Source of the DNA: an uncultured Bacilli bacterium
Lineage (GTDB): Bacteria; Bacillota_I; Bacilli_A; RF39; UBA660
Assembly: GCA_944371545.1 (NCBI GenBank)
Contig: CALVXT010000024.1
Coordinates: forward strand, 1-10,783
DNA: 10,783 bases
Direction: 5' to 3'
The notes under the pieces were generated by a model. The model was not told where the DNA came from and did not search any database. It saw only the letters and a program-made list of their open reading frames with translations. Shown here piece after piece: positions 1 to 6,308 of this stretch (position 1 is its first letter; every line of letters begins with the position of its first letter). Position numbers and translations under genes: made by a program.

Positions 1-74
1 TGGACCTCGTAGGACTCGAACCTACGACCGACCGGTTATGAGCCGGTTGCTCTAACCAACTGAGCTAGAGGTCC
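1..74 (-). tRNA. tRNA with CAU anticodon, probably tRNA-Ile2 (lysidine type)
   Basis: Read on the minus strand this folds as a complete cloverleaf. The acceptor stem GGACCTC (74-68) pairs with GAGGTCC (8-2), position 1 is the discriminator A, and the TTCGAGT T-loop is present. The anticodon loop CTCATAA gives CAU. A CAU tRNA is Met or the minor Ile2 whose C34 is changed to lysidine by TilS. The acceptor contains C4-G69 and C5-G68, which are TilS determinants in E. coli, and from memory it resembles the Bacillus/Mycoplasma tRNA-Ile2 GGACCUU stem more than elongator Met. I therefore favour Ile2, which reads AUA. Whether CCA is encoded cannot be seen because the 3' end is the window edge. Confidence 0.95.
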
Positions 75-86
75 AACAGCTATTTA

Positions 87-115
87 AGTATACAATAATT
101 TTTTTTGAAAAACAA
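87..115 (-). promoter_or_regulatory. Promoter of the CAU tRNA
   Basis: On the minus strand a -35 box TTGTTT (115-110) and a -10 box TATACT (92-87) are separated by 17 bases. The predicted start is about 5 to 7 bases before the tRNA 5' end at 74, as expected for a tRNA gene. Confidence 0.7.
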
Positions 116-134
116 GTAAATTTTAGAAAAAAAG

Positions 135-163
135 TAGAAAAAAAAGAAAAAATGCGATACAAT
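135..163 (+). promoter_or_regulatory. Promoter of tRNA-Gln
   Basis: A -10 box TACAAT (158-163) lies about 20 bases before the tRNA. A weak -35 box TAGAAA (135-140) sits 17 bases upstream in an A-rich stretch. The -10 box and its distance to the tRNA are the main support; the -35 matches only 4 of 6 consensus bases. Confidence 0.55.
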
Positions 164-182
164 AAAAATGTAATGCACAAAT

Positions 183-258
183 TACCCTGTAGCCAAGTGG
201 TAAGGCAGTGGGCTCTGACCCCATCATTTCATTGGTTCGAATCCAATCAGGGTAGCCA
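183..258 (+). tRNA. tRNA-Gln (CUG anticodon)
   Basis: The gene folds as a full cloverleaf. The acceptor TACCCTG (183-189) pairs with CAGGGTA (248-254), G255 is the discriminator, and CCA (256-258) is encoded. The D-arm is GCC/GGC. The anticodon stem GTGGG/CCCAT encloses the loop CTCTGAC with anticodon CTG at 215-217, and the T-arm is ATTGG-TTCGAAT-CCAAT. The weak U1-A72 pair is typical of tRNA-Gln. CUG reads only CAG, so this isoacceptor would supplement the usual UUG tRNA-Gln, which is not in this window. It is transcribed divergently from the CAU tRNA and is followed by its own terminator. Confidence 0.95.
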
Positions 259-271
259 AAATGTTTTAAAT

Positions 272-292
272 ATCGCGAAAGCGATTTTTTTT
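272..292 (+). terminator. Intrinsic terminator of tRNA-Gln
   Basis: A compact hairpin of stem ATCGC/GCGAT closed by a GAAA tetraloop (272-285) is followed by a run of Ts (286-292). It lies 13 bases after the tRNA CCA end. Confidence 0.85.
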
Positions 293-300
293 ATAAATAG

Positions 301-325
301 AAAACAAGGAAAATTATTTTCCTTG
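301..325 (-). terminator. Terminator overlapping the stop codon of the 314-733 gene
   Basis: On the minus strand a 9-bp stem CAAGGAAAA/TTTTCCTTG (325-317 with 313-305) has the gene's TAA stop codon as its three-base loop (316-314). TTTT follows at 304-301. The A/T-rich half of the stem makes it moderately strong. Confidence 0.7.
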
Positions 326-733
326 CAACATATTAAGTAAATCAATTTTAAATCTGTCTTTAGAAGCATTAGATTTACTAATCATAATTCCTTTGTAAGT
401 ACCAAGTTCAGATCTATGTCCTTCTAAAAGAATATCTTTTGGAAGAATTTCTTTTAACATTACAGTTTCTTCTTTTTTATACACAGTATAAATAAGTTTT
501 ACTTTACCATGAACTTGAGCAAACATTTCATCACTTGGCAACTCTAATTCGTAAGTAATTGTCCCAGCCTTTTTATTTTGACTAATCACTTCACCAGGAA
601 ACTCACCATCACGCATTTTAGGATAATAATCAAAGCTTAATTTTTTAAAAGCTCTCATATTATATTTTTTTAATGATCTTTCTAACTTACGAAATTCGTT
701 TTCATTTACATAATCTAAGACAAAATTTTTCAT
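314..733 (-). CDS. Small conserved-looking protein of unknown function
   Basis: This encodes 139 residues that I do not recognise as any family. The first 35 residues are charged and probably helical (VNENEFRKLERSLKKY). The middle, about 45-115, alternates polar and hydrophobic residues as in a beta-rich domain. The end (KDRFKIDLLNML) looks like an amphipathic helix. There is no signal peptide, membrane segment or cysteine pair, so it is probably a soluble cytoplasmic protein. The start is well supported: AGGGGG (747-742) lies 8 bases before the ATG at 733. It is a one-gene transcription unit with two tandem promoters upstream (769-797 and 847-875) and its own terminator, which suggests high expression. 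The function is unknown. Confidence 0.85.
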   Translation of the reverse strand: MKNFVLDYVNENEFRKLERSLKKYNMRAFKKLSFDYYPKMRDGEFPGEVISQNKKAGTITYELELPSDEMFAQVHGKVKLIYTVYKKEETVMLKEILPKDILLEGHRSELGTYKGIMISKSNASKDRFKIDLLNMLQGK

Positions 734-768
734 TTCACATACCCCCTATTAACCCTTTTCGTACTTTA

Positions 769-797
769 ATTATAGCACAAAATAGAAAAAATGTCAA
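769..797 (-). promoter_or_regulatory. Perfect-consensus promoter P1 of the 314-733 gene
   Basis: On the minus strand TTGACA (797-792) and TATAAT (774-769) are separated by exactly 17 bases, an ideal sigma-A promoter. The expected start is near 762, giving a leader of about 30 bases that contains the AGGGGG ribosome site. Confidence 0.9.
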
Positions 798-846
798 ATT
801 TGTGTCTAACTACTTGATTTTTTATATTATTCCCTATTGGGATTAA

Positions 847-875
847 AATATACCATATATCCATGTATTTGTCAA
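847..875 (-). promoter_or_regulatory. Second, upstream promoter P2 of the 314-733 gene
   Basis: On the minus strand TTGACA (875-870) and TATATT (852-847) are 17 bases apart. It begins directly after the terminator of the Smr gene. The ten bases AAATTTGACA around the -35 box are identical to those of P1 78 bases downstream. The -35 box also lies within a perfect palindrome (868-886). Confidence 0.65.
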
Positions 876-886
876 ATTTTGACAAA
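868..886. repeat. Perfect 19-base palindrome over the P2 -35 box
   Basis: The arms TTTGTCAAA (868-876) and TTTGACAAA (878-886) are perfect complements around a single central T. It overlaps the -35 box of P2 and abuts the T-tract of the Smr terminator. It could be an operator, but an AT-rich palindrome can also arise by chance. Confidence 0.5.
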
Positions 887-914
887 AAAATTCATTTAGA
901 AACATCTAAATGAA
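884..914 (-). terminator. Terminator of the kinase-Smr operon
   Basis: On the minus strand a perfect 10-bp stem TTCATTTAGA/TCTAAATGAA (914-905 with 900-891) encloses a four-base loop, followed by seven Ts (890-884). The 3' arm includes the Smr TGA stop codon (894-892), so the terminator is built into the end of the gene. Confidence 0.85.
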
Positions 915-1149
915 CTAAAGTTTGTCCTAAATTATATGGATCTAAATGATATTCCAAAACCCGCCTATCTTGAGATAATATGTGGTGAACTTCTTCTTTT
1001 AGTTTACCAGTTCCTTTACCATGTATAATTACAACATAAGGATCTTTTAATTTAATGTGATCAGATATAAAATTATGAACTACTGTATAAGCTGTTATTG
1101 CGTATTCACCATGCAAATCAATTTTAGGATAATAAGACCAATAATACAT
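892..1149 (-). CDS. Stand-alone Smr (small MutS-related) domain protein
   Basis: This 85-residue protein is almost entirely an Smr domain. It has the N-terminal DLHG motif (residues 11-14), the HGKGTG loop (43-48) with its conserved His, and the C-terminal G-x-T-L-V-H-L strand. Smr domains occur at the C-terminus of MutS2 and as free proteins, and many have DNA- or RNA-nicking nuclease activity; the DxH and HGxGxG residues needed for that are intact. No MutS2 ATPase is attached here. It starts two bases after the kinase stop codon, with an AAGG ribosome site inside the end of the kinase gene, so the two are co-transcribed and probably translationally coupled. The biological target is unknown. 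Confidence 0.9.
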   Translation of the reverse strand: MYYWSYYPKIDLHGEYAITAYTVVHNFISDHIKLKDPYVVIIHGKGTGKLKEEVHHILSQDRRVLEYHLDPYNLGQTLVHLDVSK

Positions 1150-1151
1150 AT

Positions 1152-2249
1152 TTAGCCTTGATTATTTGTTGGTGGATTTGGAGGCATATTAGGATTTTGT
1201 GTTGGAAGAGGCATTTCTGGAGTTTTCGGAGGTTGAGCTGGGGAAGAATTTGGAATATTTTGTAAAGTTTGCATATTTGCAGCCGGATTTGGTGCAGAAG
1301 AAACTTGCTCTACATTTTGTTGCTGTGTTTCAATTGGGCCAAATTTACTTTCGTATTGACTAATAACATCTGATAAAATTGGAATCGAAGACTTTGCGCC
1401 ATATTTAGTTGTTGATAAAGCCGCGGCAATATTTGCAAGACGAATACACACTTCTAAATCATAGCCTTTTCCCAACGCATAAATTAAAGCACCGTCAAAA
1501 ACATCCCCTGCGCCGGTTCGATCTACTTCTGTAACTGGCATTGTTTGCATAACTTTAATTTCATTATTAATAGAAAACATTGCTCCCTTATTTTGCATAG
1601 TAACAATAATTTCGTTTTTTGGAAATTTTTCTCTTAATTCTTTATATAAATTTAATAAATGAGTAGGATTATTCGTATCTACGCGCATTTTAGTAACTTG
1701 ACATGCAAATTCCATGGAAAACACAACGTATTTTACCTCTTTTGCTATCGAAACAACTTCTTTAGGATCAGCATAGTTTAACCCTGCCCCTAAAACTGTA
1801 ATTGCGTTTGGAAACTTATTTAATGCGGACATAGTTGCTGAATACTCGAATCCATCTGTGTAAATAACGTCTGGAGTTACGTCAAATTCGTATTTTTTCA
1901 AATGATAAACTTCTGGTTCGATCATAAGTTGTGTTCTTGAAGTAGTTTCTTTATTTGCAATGATAAAAGTAGTTGTTGTCTTTTTTTCATAGTTTACTTC
2001 CATAAAATTTGTATGAACATTACCACTTTCTAAATCTTTTTTAATAAATGTGCCAAAATCATCATATCCAACAGCTCCAGCAAAATAGCTTTCGTTATTC
2101 CATCTTCCTAGTAAATATGCAACATTTGATCCACTTCCGCCACTACCATCCAATTTTTCTTTAATTAAATTTTTACTATTTTCAACTGGATATTTGTCTA
2201 CAGGTACCGTTGTATCATATGTGGCTTTCCCAATACTTAATGCAATCAT
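1152..2249 (-). CDS. PfkB-family carbohydrate/nucleoside kinase with disordered C-terminal tail
   Basis: This 365-residue protein carries a ribokinase/PfkB fold over residues 1-306. The N-terminal glycine-rich substrate motif DGSGGSGSN lies at about 34-42. The C-terminal signature DRTGAGDVFDGA (243-254) contains the anion hole and the catalytic base Asp249. It should transfer phosphate from ATP to a sugar, sugar-phosphate or nucleoside, but the exact substrate cannot be read from these motifs. Residues 307-365 form a low-complexity tail rich in Pro, Asn and Gln, unusual for a family that normally ends near 300-330. The start is supported by a GGGTGA ribosome site 6 bases before the ATG and a promoter at 2280-2308. 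The stop lies two bases before the Smr gene, forming an operon that ends at the 884-914 terminator. Confidence 0.92.
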   Translation of the reverse strand: MIALSIGKATYDTTVPVDKYPVENSKNLIKEKLDGSGGSGSNVAYLLGRWNNESYFAGAVGYDDFGTFIKKDLESGNVHTNFMEVNYEKKTTTTFIIANKETTSRTQLMIEPEVYHLKKYEFDVTPDVIYTDGFEYSATMSALNKFPNAITVLGAGLNYADPKEVVSIAKEVKYVVFSMEFACQVTKMRVDTNNPTHLLNLYKELREKFPKNEIIVTMQNKGAMFSINNEIKVMQTMPVTEVDRTGAGDVFDGALIYALGKGYDLEVCIRLANIAAALSTTKYGAKSSIPILSDVISQYESKFGPIETQQQNVEQVSSAPNPAANMQTLQNIPNSSPAQPPKTPEMPLPTQNPNMPPNPPTNNQG

Positions 2250-2279
2250 TTAAATCACCCATCTTATCTTTCTTTATTA

Positions 2280-2308
2280 ATTATACAATAATACTCGTTT
2301 TTTGTAAA
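2280..2308 (-). promoter_or_regulatory. Promoter of the kinase-Smr operon
   Basis: On the minus strand TTTACA (2308-2303) and TATAAT (2285-2280) are separated by 17 bases. The expected start near 2273 leaves a short leader with the GGGTGA ribosome site. Confidence 0.8.
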
Positions 2309-2346
2309 AAGTTTTTAGAAAAAATCTTTTCCATTTTTTGAATGAT

Positions 2347-2366
2347 AAAAACAGAGAAATCTGTTT
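2347..2366 (-). terminator. Probable terminator of the ABM-nitroreductase gene
   Basis: On the minus strand the stem AAACAGA/TCTGTTT (2366-2360 with 2355-2349) encloses a TTTC loop and runs into further Ts, 12 bases after the stop codon. The U-tract is short, so strength is uncertain. Confidence 0.6.
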
Positions 2367-2378
2367 CATCAATTATAA

Positions 2379-3185
2379 CTAGATAAATTTAACCGTTTCA
2401 TCTAAAGTTTTTCTTACATTATGCAATGGATTTCCTTTGTATTCGTCATCTTTATAACCTATTGGAATTAGACAAATCGGTTCAACACCATCTTCTAACT
2501 TAAATTCCTTTTTTAATTCTTGCTTATCAAACATTTCAATCCATATATTATCAATACCAACATTTGTTGCTTCTAACATCATGTGAGTTGCCACGATACA
2601 CGCATCCATTTCATAAGTTGAATAATCATCTTTAGTCCAAGCAATTTTTTTATCACTGCAAACAATTAAAACAGTTGATGCACCATATCTACAAGGACTT
2701 ACTTTATCTATTTTTTCTAATGCTTCAGTTGAAGTCGCGACATAGATTTTTTGAGGTTGTAGATTTTTAGCAGTTGGAGCTAATCTTCCCGCTTCTAATA
2801 TCCTATTTAGTTTTTCCGGTTCTACTTTTTTATTTTTAAATTTTCTTGTTGCCATACGATTTCTAATAACTGTTTCAAAATCTTGATTTTCTTTAGAAAT
2901 GCTCGTATATTGTTCTACTCTCATTTTTAAATGATACTTGTTTCTCAACTCTGCAATTTGCTCCATCATTGGTGATTTATGATGGAAATCTAAAGCTTCT
3001 TGACTTTCCCAGCAATCAATTAATAAAACAGTTTCTGGATCATTTAGAGGGAAAAAATATTCATATCTTTTATTTCCTTTTTCGTTACGTACTTGATCCA
3101 CTATTCCTTTAGCAATCATTTCATTTGCAAAAGCTCTTGCACTTCCATTTTCTCCAGTATAGTATATATTTATTGTTAAACTCAT
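2379..3185 (-). CDS. ABM-domain/nitroreductase fusion flavoprotein
   Basis: The 268 residues form two modules. Residues 1-95 resemble the dimeric ABM/YgiN-type ferredoxin-like fold, with the characteristic CWESQEALDFHH stretch at 58-69. Residues 104-268 are a short nitroreductase: IRNRMATRKF (107-116) and APTAKNLQPQ (136-145) correspond to FMN-phosphate and flavin contacts, and IPIGYKDDEYKG (240-251) is the usual C-terminal motif. The family reduces nitroaromatics, quinones or other acceptors with NAD(P)H and FMN; the true substrate is unknown. The start is supported by AAAGGAG (3201-3195), 9 bases before the ATG. The gene is monocistronic, between a 389-base leader/gap and a terminator. The protein is probably cytoplasmic, with no signal peptide. 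Confidence 0.88.
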   Translation of the reverse strand: MSLTINIYYTGENGSARAFANEMIAKGIVDQVRNEKGNKRYEYFFPLNDPETVLLIDCWESQEALDFHHKSPMMEQIAELRNKYHLKMRVEQYTSISKENQDFETVIRNRMATRKFKNKKVEPEKLNRILEAGRLAPTAKNLQPQKIYVATSTEALEKIDKVSPCRYGASTVLIVCSDKKIAWTKDDYSTYEMDACIVATHMMLEATNVGIDNIWIEMFDKQELKKEFKLEDGVEPICLIPIGYKDDEYKGNPLHNVRKTLDETVKFI

Positions 3186-3303
3186 TCATTATCACTCCTT
3201 TACAAAATATAATTTATCATTTCATTTATTCTAAACGGCTAATATATTTTCTCTAATATTTCATCTTTTAAATTATCATCAACTCCTAGAATAATTTTAT
3301 CAT

Positions 3304-3342
3304 AAAGCAAAAGAAAACTCTATCAACTAAGATAAAGTTTTC
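3304..3342 (-). terminator. Strong intrinsic terminator or attenuator upstream of the nitroreductase
   Basis: On the minus strand a 12-bp stem GAAAACTTTATC/GATAGAGTTTTC (3342-3331 with 3324-3313, one G-U pair) encloses the loop TTAGTT and is followed by TTTT (3312-3309) and a further TTT. It lies about 120 bases before the nitroreductase start and 230 bases after PPDK. Confidence 0.8.
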
Positions 3343-3430
3343 CCACATTTTCAACCGAGATCATTTATAACTCGCACCACTCGGAAGCGGCTAACATTTT
3401 CATATTAATGCATTTTTTCAATACAACATA

Positions 3431-3458
3431 AATGTACTATATTTTTTTAAAATGTCAA
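3431..3458 (-). promoter_or_regulatory. Candidate promoter of the structured leader
   Basis: On the minus strand a perfect -35 box TTGACA (3458-3453) is followed after 16 bases by TACATT (3436-3431). The inverted arms ATGTACT/AGTACAT (3467-3461 and 3438-3432) bracket it and could be operator half-sites. Confidence 0.5.
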
Positions 3459-3574
3459 TGAGTACATCTATTATTAGTATACTCAATATTCTTTTAATAA
3501 ATGCTTTCTTATGCAAAAATTATAATTTATACTTTAAGATATCGTATAAAAATTTCTACATATTTATTATTTTC

Positions 3575-6196
3575 TTATTTTTCTTTTATAACAGCTATAG
3601 CTGCAGCGAGTCTTGCAATCGGAACCCTAAATGGCGAACAAGAAACATAATCCAATCCAGCTCTATAGCAAAATTCAATACTAGAAGGATCTCCTCCGTG
3701 TTCTCCACAAACTCCTAAGGAAAGATTTGGATTTGTACTTCTTCCTTTTTTTGCAGCCATTTCTACTAACTGACCTACTCCTTCTTGATCTAATCGAGCA
3801 AATGGATCTTGTTCAAAAATTTGTTTAGCATAATAATCATTTAAGAATTTTCCTGCATCGTCTCTTGAAAAACCATAAGTCATTTGCGTTAAATCATTTG
3901 TTCCAAAAGAGAAGAAATCAGCATGTTCAGCAATTTTGTCGGCAATTAAGGCTGCTCTTGGAACTTCAATCATCGTTCCAACTTCATAAGATAATGAGAC
4001 ATTTGCATCCTTAATAATTTCATCCGCAGTACTAGTAACAATATCCTTTACGAAAGTAAATTCTTTGGTACTACCAACTAATGGAATCATAATCTCAGGA
4101 GTGATTTCTAATCCTTCTTTTTTCACTTCAAGCGCCGCTTCAATAACTGCGCGAGTCTGCATTTTAGCAATTTCTGGATACGTAATCGCGAGTCTACATC
4201 CTCTATGTCCCATCATTGGGTTAAATTCTTTTAAAGATGCAATTCGTTCTTCTAGCTCACTTTCACTTTTATGAAGCGCATCAGCAAGTTCTTGAATTTC
4301 TTCTTTTTTATGTGGCAAGAATTCATGTAGAGGCGGATCTAAAAACCGAATAACTACAGGATTTGGAGCCATAGCTTTATATAATTCAATAAAATCGTTT
4401 CTTTGATAAGGTAAAATTGCTTCCAAAGCTTTAACTCTTTCCTCTTCCGTATCAGCCATAATCATCTTTCGAAAATTAAAAATTCTTTCTTTATCAAAAA
4501 ACATATGCTCAGTTCGGCAAAGCCCAATTCCTTCAGCACCAAATTTTTTAGCTTGTAAGGCATCACGTGGATTATCTGCATTTGCGCGCACTTTAAGTGT
4601 ACGAACTTCATCCGCCCAAGACATAAATGTTTCAAAATCGCCACTGATAGATGCTTCTTCTTTTAAAATCATGCCTTCATAAACTTTTCCAGTCGAACCA
4701 TCAAGACTAATTTCATCTTTTTCATGAAAAACTTGACCATCTTTTGTTTTTAACCATTTTTCTTTTTCATTGATTGTAAGTTCCCCACATCCAGAAACAC
4801 AACAAGTTCCCATTCCACGAGCAACAACTGCCGCATGAGAAGTCATTCCCCCACGAATAGTTAAAATTCCTTCTGAATGGTTCATTCCTTCAATATCTTC
4901 CGGACTAGTTTCCAAACGAACCAATATAACTTTCTCGCCTTTTTGACTTGCTTCAGTTGCTTCTTTTGCTGTAAAGTAAATTTTTCCAGCCGCTGCTCCA
5001 GGACTCGCTGCAAGACCGGTTGCAATGACTTTTCCGTTCTTTAAACTACTCTCATTAAAGGTTGGATGAAGTAAACTATCTAATTGTTTCGGGTCAACTC
5101 TAAGTAAAGCTTCTTCCTTCGTAATTTTTCCTTCATTAACTAAATCCACAGCAATCTTTATTGCAGCCGATGCTGTTCTCTTACCATTTCTTGTTTGTAA
5201 CATAAAGAGTTTGCCATTCTCAATCGTAAATTCCATATCTTGCATATCTTTATAATGATCTTCAAGTTTCTTAGCTAAAGTTTCAAATTCTTTATAAACA
5301 TCTGGCATATCACTTTCTAACTTAGAAATTGGACTTGGTGTACGAATTCCTGCAACGACATCTTCACCTTGAGCATTCATTAAATACTCTCCATAAAGTT
5401 TCTTTTCACCTGTTGCTGGATTTCTTGTGAAAGCTACTCCTGTACCAGAAGTTTCTCCTAAGTTTCCATAAACCATTTCTTGAACATTAACAGCAGTTCC
5501 CCAAGAAGAAGGAATATCATTCATTCTTCGATAATAAATTGCTCTTTCATTATTCCAACTACGAAAAACTGCACGTACAGCTTCTAAAAGTTGCTCTTTA
5601 GGATTTTCTGGAAACTCTTCTTTGGCAATTTCAAAATAAATCTTTTTAAAATCTGCCGTGATATTTTTCATATCTTCTGCATCTAAATCTGTATCAAAAT
5701 GAACATGTTTCTTTTCTTTATATTCATCTAAATAACGTTCAAAGGCACTTTTAGGATATCCTTTAACAACATCTGCATACATTTGAATAAATCTTCGATA
5801 AGAATCATATACAAAACGTTCGTTTTGGCATTCTTTAGCAAAGCTTGTAGCAACTTCATCATTCAAGCCTAAATTTAAAATCGTATCCATCATTCCTGGC
5901 ATACTTGCTCTAGCTCCACTACGAACACTAACCAAAAGTGGATTTTTTGCATCTCCAAACGTCTTTCCCGTAATGCTCTCTAACTTCTTTAACGAATTAA
6001 GAATTTCGTTTTCGATATCATCACTTAATTTTTCCTTATTTTCATAATAACTTGTACACGCCTCTGTTGTCACCGTAAACCCGCGTGGTACAGGAAGACC
6101 AATCTTCGTCATTTCAGCTAGATTAGCGCCTTTTCCACCTAGGATTTCTTTCATATCTTTGTTTCCTTCAGAAAACATATATACATATTTTGGCAT
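3575..6196 (-). CDS. ppdK: Pyruvate, phosphate dikinase (PPDK)
   Basis: PPDK interconverts ATP + pyruvate + Pi and AMP + PEP + PPi, acting glycolytically or gluconeogenically in many anaerobes. The 873 residues match the family length (874 in Clostridium symbiosum). The N-terminal ATP-grasp region has GGKGANLAEM (20-29) and SVRSGARASMPGMMDT (90-105), with the ATP-contacting Arg92. The swivelling phosphohistidine domain has GGMTSHAAVVARGMG (449-463) with catalytic His454. The C-terminal PEP/pyruvate barrel ends with GVCGEHGGDP and the catalytic Cys830. All key residues are intact. A TTG one codon upstream (6199) could also start the frame, but the ATG at 6196 sits a better 8 bases from AGGAG (6209-6205). 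No PPDK regulatory-kinase gene is nearby. No clear terminator follows the stop codon. Confidence 0.98.
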   Translation of the reverse strand: MPKYVYMFSEGNKDMKEILGGKGANLAEMTKIGLPVPRGFTVTTEACTSYYENKEKLSDDIENEILNSLKKLESITGKTFGDAKNPLLVSVRSGARASMPGMMDTILNLGLNDEVATSFAKECQNERFVYDSYRRFIQMYADVVKGYPKSAFERYLDEYKEKKHVHFDTDLDAEDMKNITADFKKIYFEIAKEEFPENPKEQLLEAVRAVFRSWNNERAIYYRRMNDIPSSWGTAVNVQEMVYGNLGETSGTGVAFTRNPATGEKKLYGEYLMNAQGEDVVAGIRTPSPISKLESDMPDVYKEFETLAKKLEDHYKDMQDMEFTIENGKLFMLQTRNGKRTASAAIKIAVDLVNEGKITKEEALLRVDPKQLDSLLHPTFNESSLKNGKVIATGLAASPGAAAGKIYFTAKEATEASQKGEKVILVRLETSPEDIEGMNHSEGILTIRGGMTSHAAVVARGMGTCCVSGCGELTINEKEKWLKTKDGQVFHEKDEISLDGSTGKVYEGMILKEEASISGDFETFMSWADEVRTLKVRANADNPRDALQAKKFGAEGIGLCRTEHMFFDKERIFNFRKMIMADTEEERVKALEAILPYQRNDFIELYKAMAPNPVVIRFLDPPLHEFLPHKKEEIQELADALHKSESELEERIASLKEFNPMMGHRGCRLAITYPEIAKMQTRAVIEAALEVKKEGLEITPEIMIPLVGSTKEFTFVKDIVTSTADEIIKDANVSLSYEVGTMIEVPRAALIADKIAEHADFFSFGTNDLTQMTYGFSRDDAGKFLNDYYAKQIFEQDPFARLDQEGVGQLVEMAAKKGRSTNPNLSLGVCGEHGGDPSSIEFCYRAGLDYVSCSPFRVPIARLAAAIAVIKEK

Positions 6197-6204
6197 CAAT
6201 TCAT

Positions 6205-6209
6205 CTCCT
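6205..6209 (-). promoter_or_regulatory. Ribosome site deciding the PPDK start
   Basis: AGGAG on minus lies 8 bases from the ATG (6196-6194) and 5 from the upstream TTG (6199-6197), favouring ATG. Confidence 0.8.
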
Positions 6210-6228
6210 TATCTTATGCTCTAAAATC

Positions 6229-6234
6229 ATTATA
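6229..6234 (-). promoter_or_regulatory. -10 box of the PPDK promoter
   Basis: A perfect TATAAT (6234-6229) lies 33 bases before the ATG. No good -35 box is seen at 16-18 bases; that position falls in the preceding terminator hairpin. Confidence 0.6.
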
Positions 6235-6243
6235 CCGAGAACT

Positions 6244-6274
6244 TTAAAAAAAAGATATGTTTTCGACATATCTT
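6244..6274 (-). terminator. Terminator of the Xer recombinase gene
   Basis: On the minus strand a 9-bp stem AAGATATGT/ACATATCTT (6274-6266 with 6260-6252) encloses the loop CGAAA and is followed by six Ts (6251-6246). It lies 35 bases after the recombinase stop and immediately upstream of the PPDK -10 box. Confidence 0.9.
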
Positions 6275-6308
6275 GACATGAATTCTACCAAATTCTCTTT
6301 TCTTTAAA

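Larger units (their letters stand above)
3186..3574 (-). other. Gene-free gap with a candidate structured leader or small RNA
   Basis: This gap lies between PPDK and the nitroreductase, both on minus. Read on minus it holds, in order: an AT-rich stretch after the PPDK stop with no clear terminator, a promoter (3458-3431), a GC-richer structured stretch (about 3396-3352), a strong terminator (3342-3304), and about 115 AT-rich bases up to the nitroreductase ribosome site. In the structured stretch GCCGC (3391-3387) can pair with GUGGU (3380-3376). Alternatively CCGAG (3384-3380) can pair with CUCGG (3359-3355). The two pairings exclude each other. I find no match to a riboswitch class I know. 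It could be an attenuated leader of the nitroreductase or an independent RNA of roughly 110-120 nt. Confidence 0.45.

Noticed and set aside
152..340. Plus-strand open frame over tRNA-Gln.
   Set aside because: It reads straight through the tRNA and its terminator, so it cannot be a real protein gene.
3199..3211. TATATT box close to the nitroreductase start as its promoter.
   Set aside because: The implied RNA start falls inside the AAAGGAG ribosome site, which would disrupt initiation.
3239..3316. A coding-like minus-strand stretch ending in GVDDNLKDEILEKIY and a TAG stop, hinting at a gene remnant.
   Set aside because: It is only about 25 codons, has no in-frame ATG, and its upstream part is the terminator arm and U tract. 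Kept as chance or a very degraded remnant, not annotated as a pseudogene.
3355..3391. Resemblance of CCGAG-UGGUGC...CUCGG to a T-box antiterminator with a UGGN bulge.
   Set aside because: There is no room or sequence for a T-box stem I upstream, the bulge lacks the full consensus, and the 3' arm is not shared with the downstream terminator, which the mechanism requires.
3452..3718. Plus-strand open frame spanning the gap and the PPDK 3' end.
   Set aside because: It has no ribosome site, is of low complexity and runs antisense through conserved PPDK coding sequence.
4065..4274. Plus-strand and minus-strand alternative frames inside PPDK.
   Set aside because: They are shadows of a fully conserved enzyme, with no independent start signals or family resemblance.
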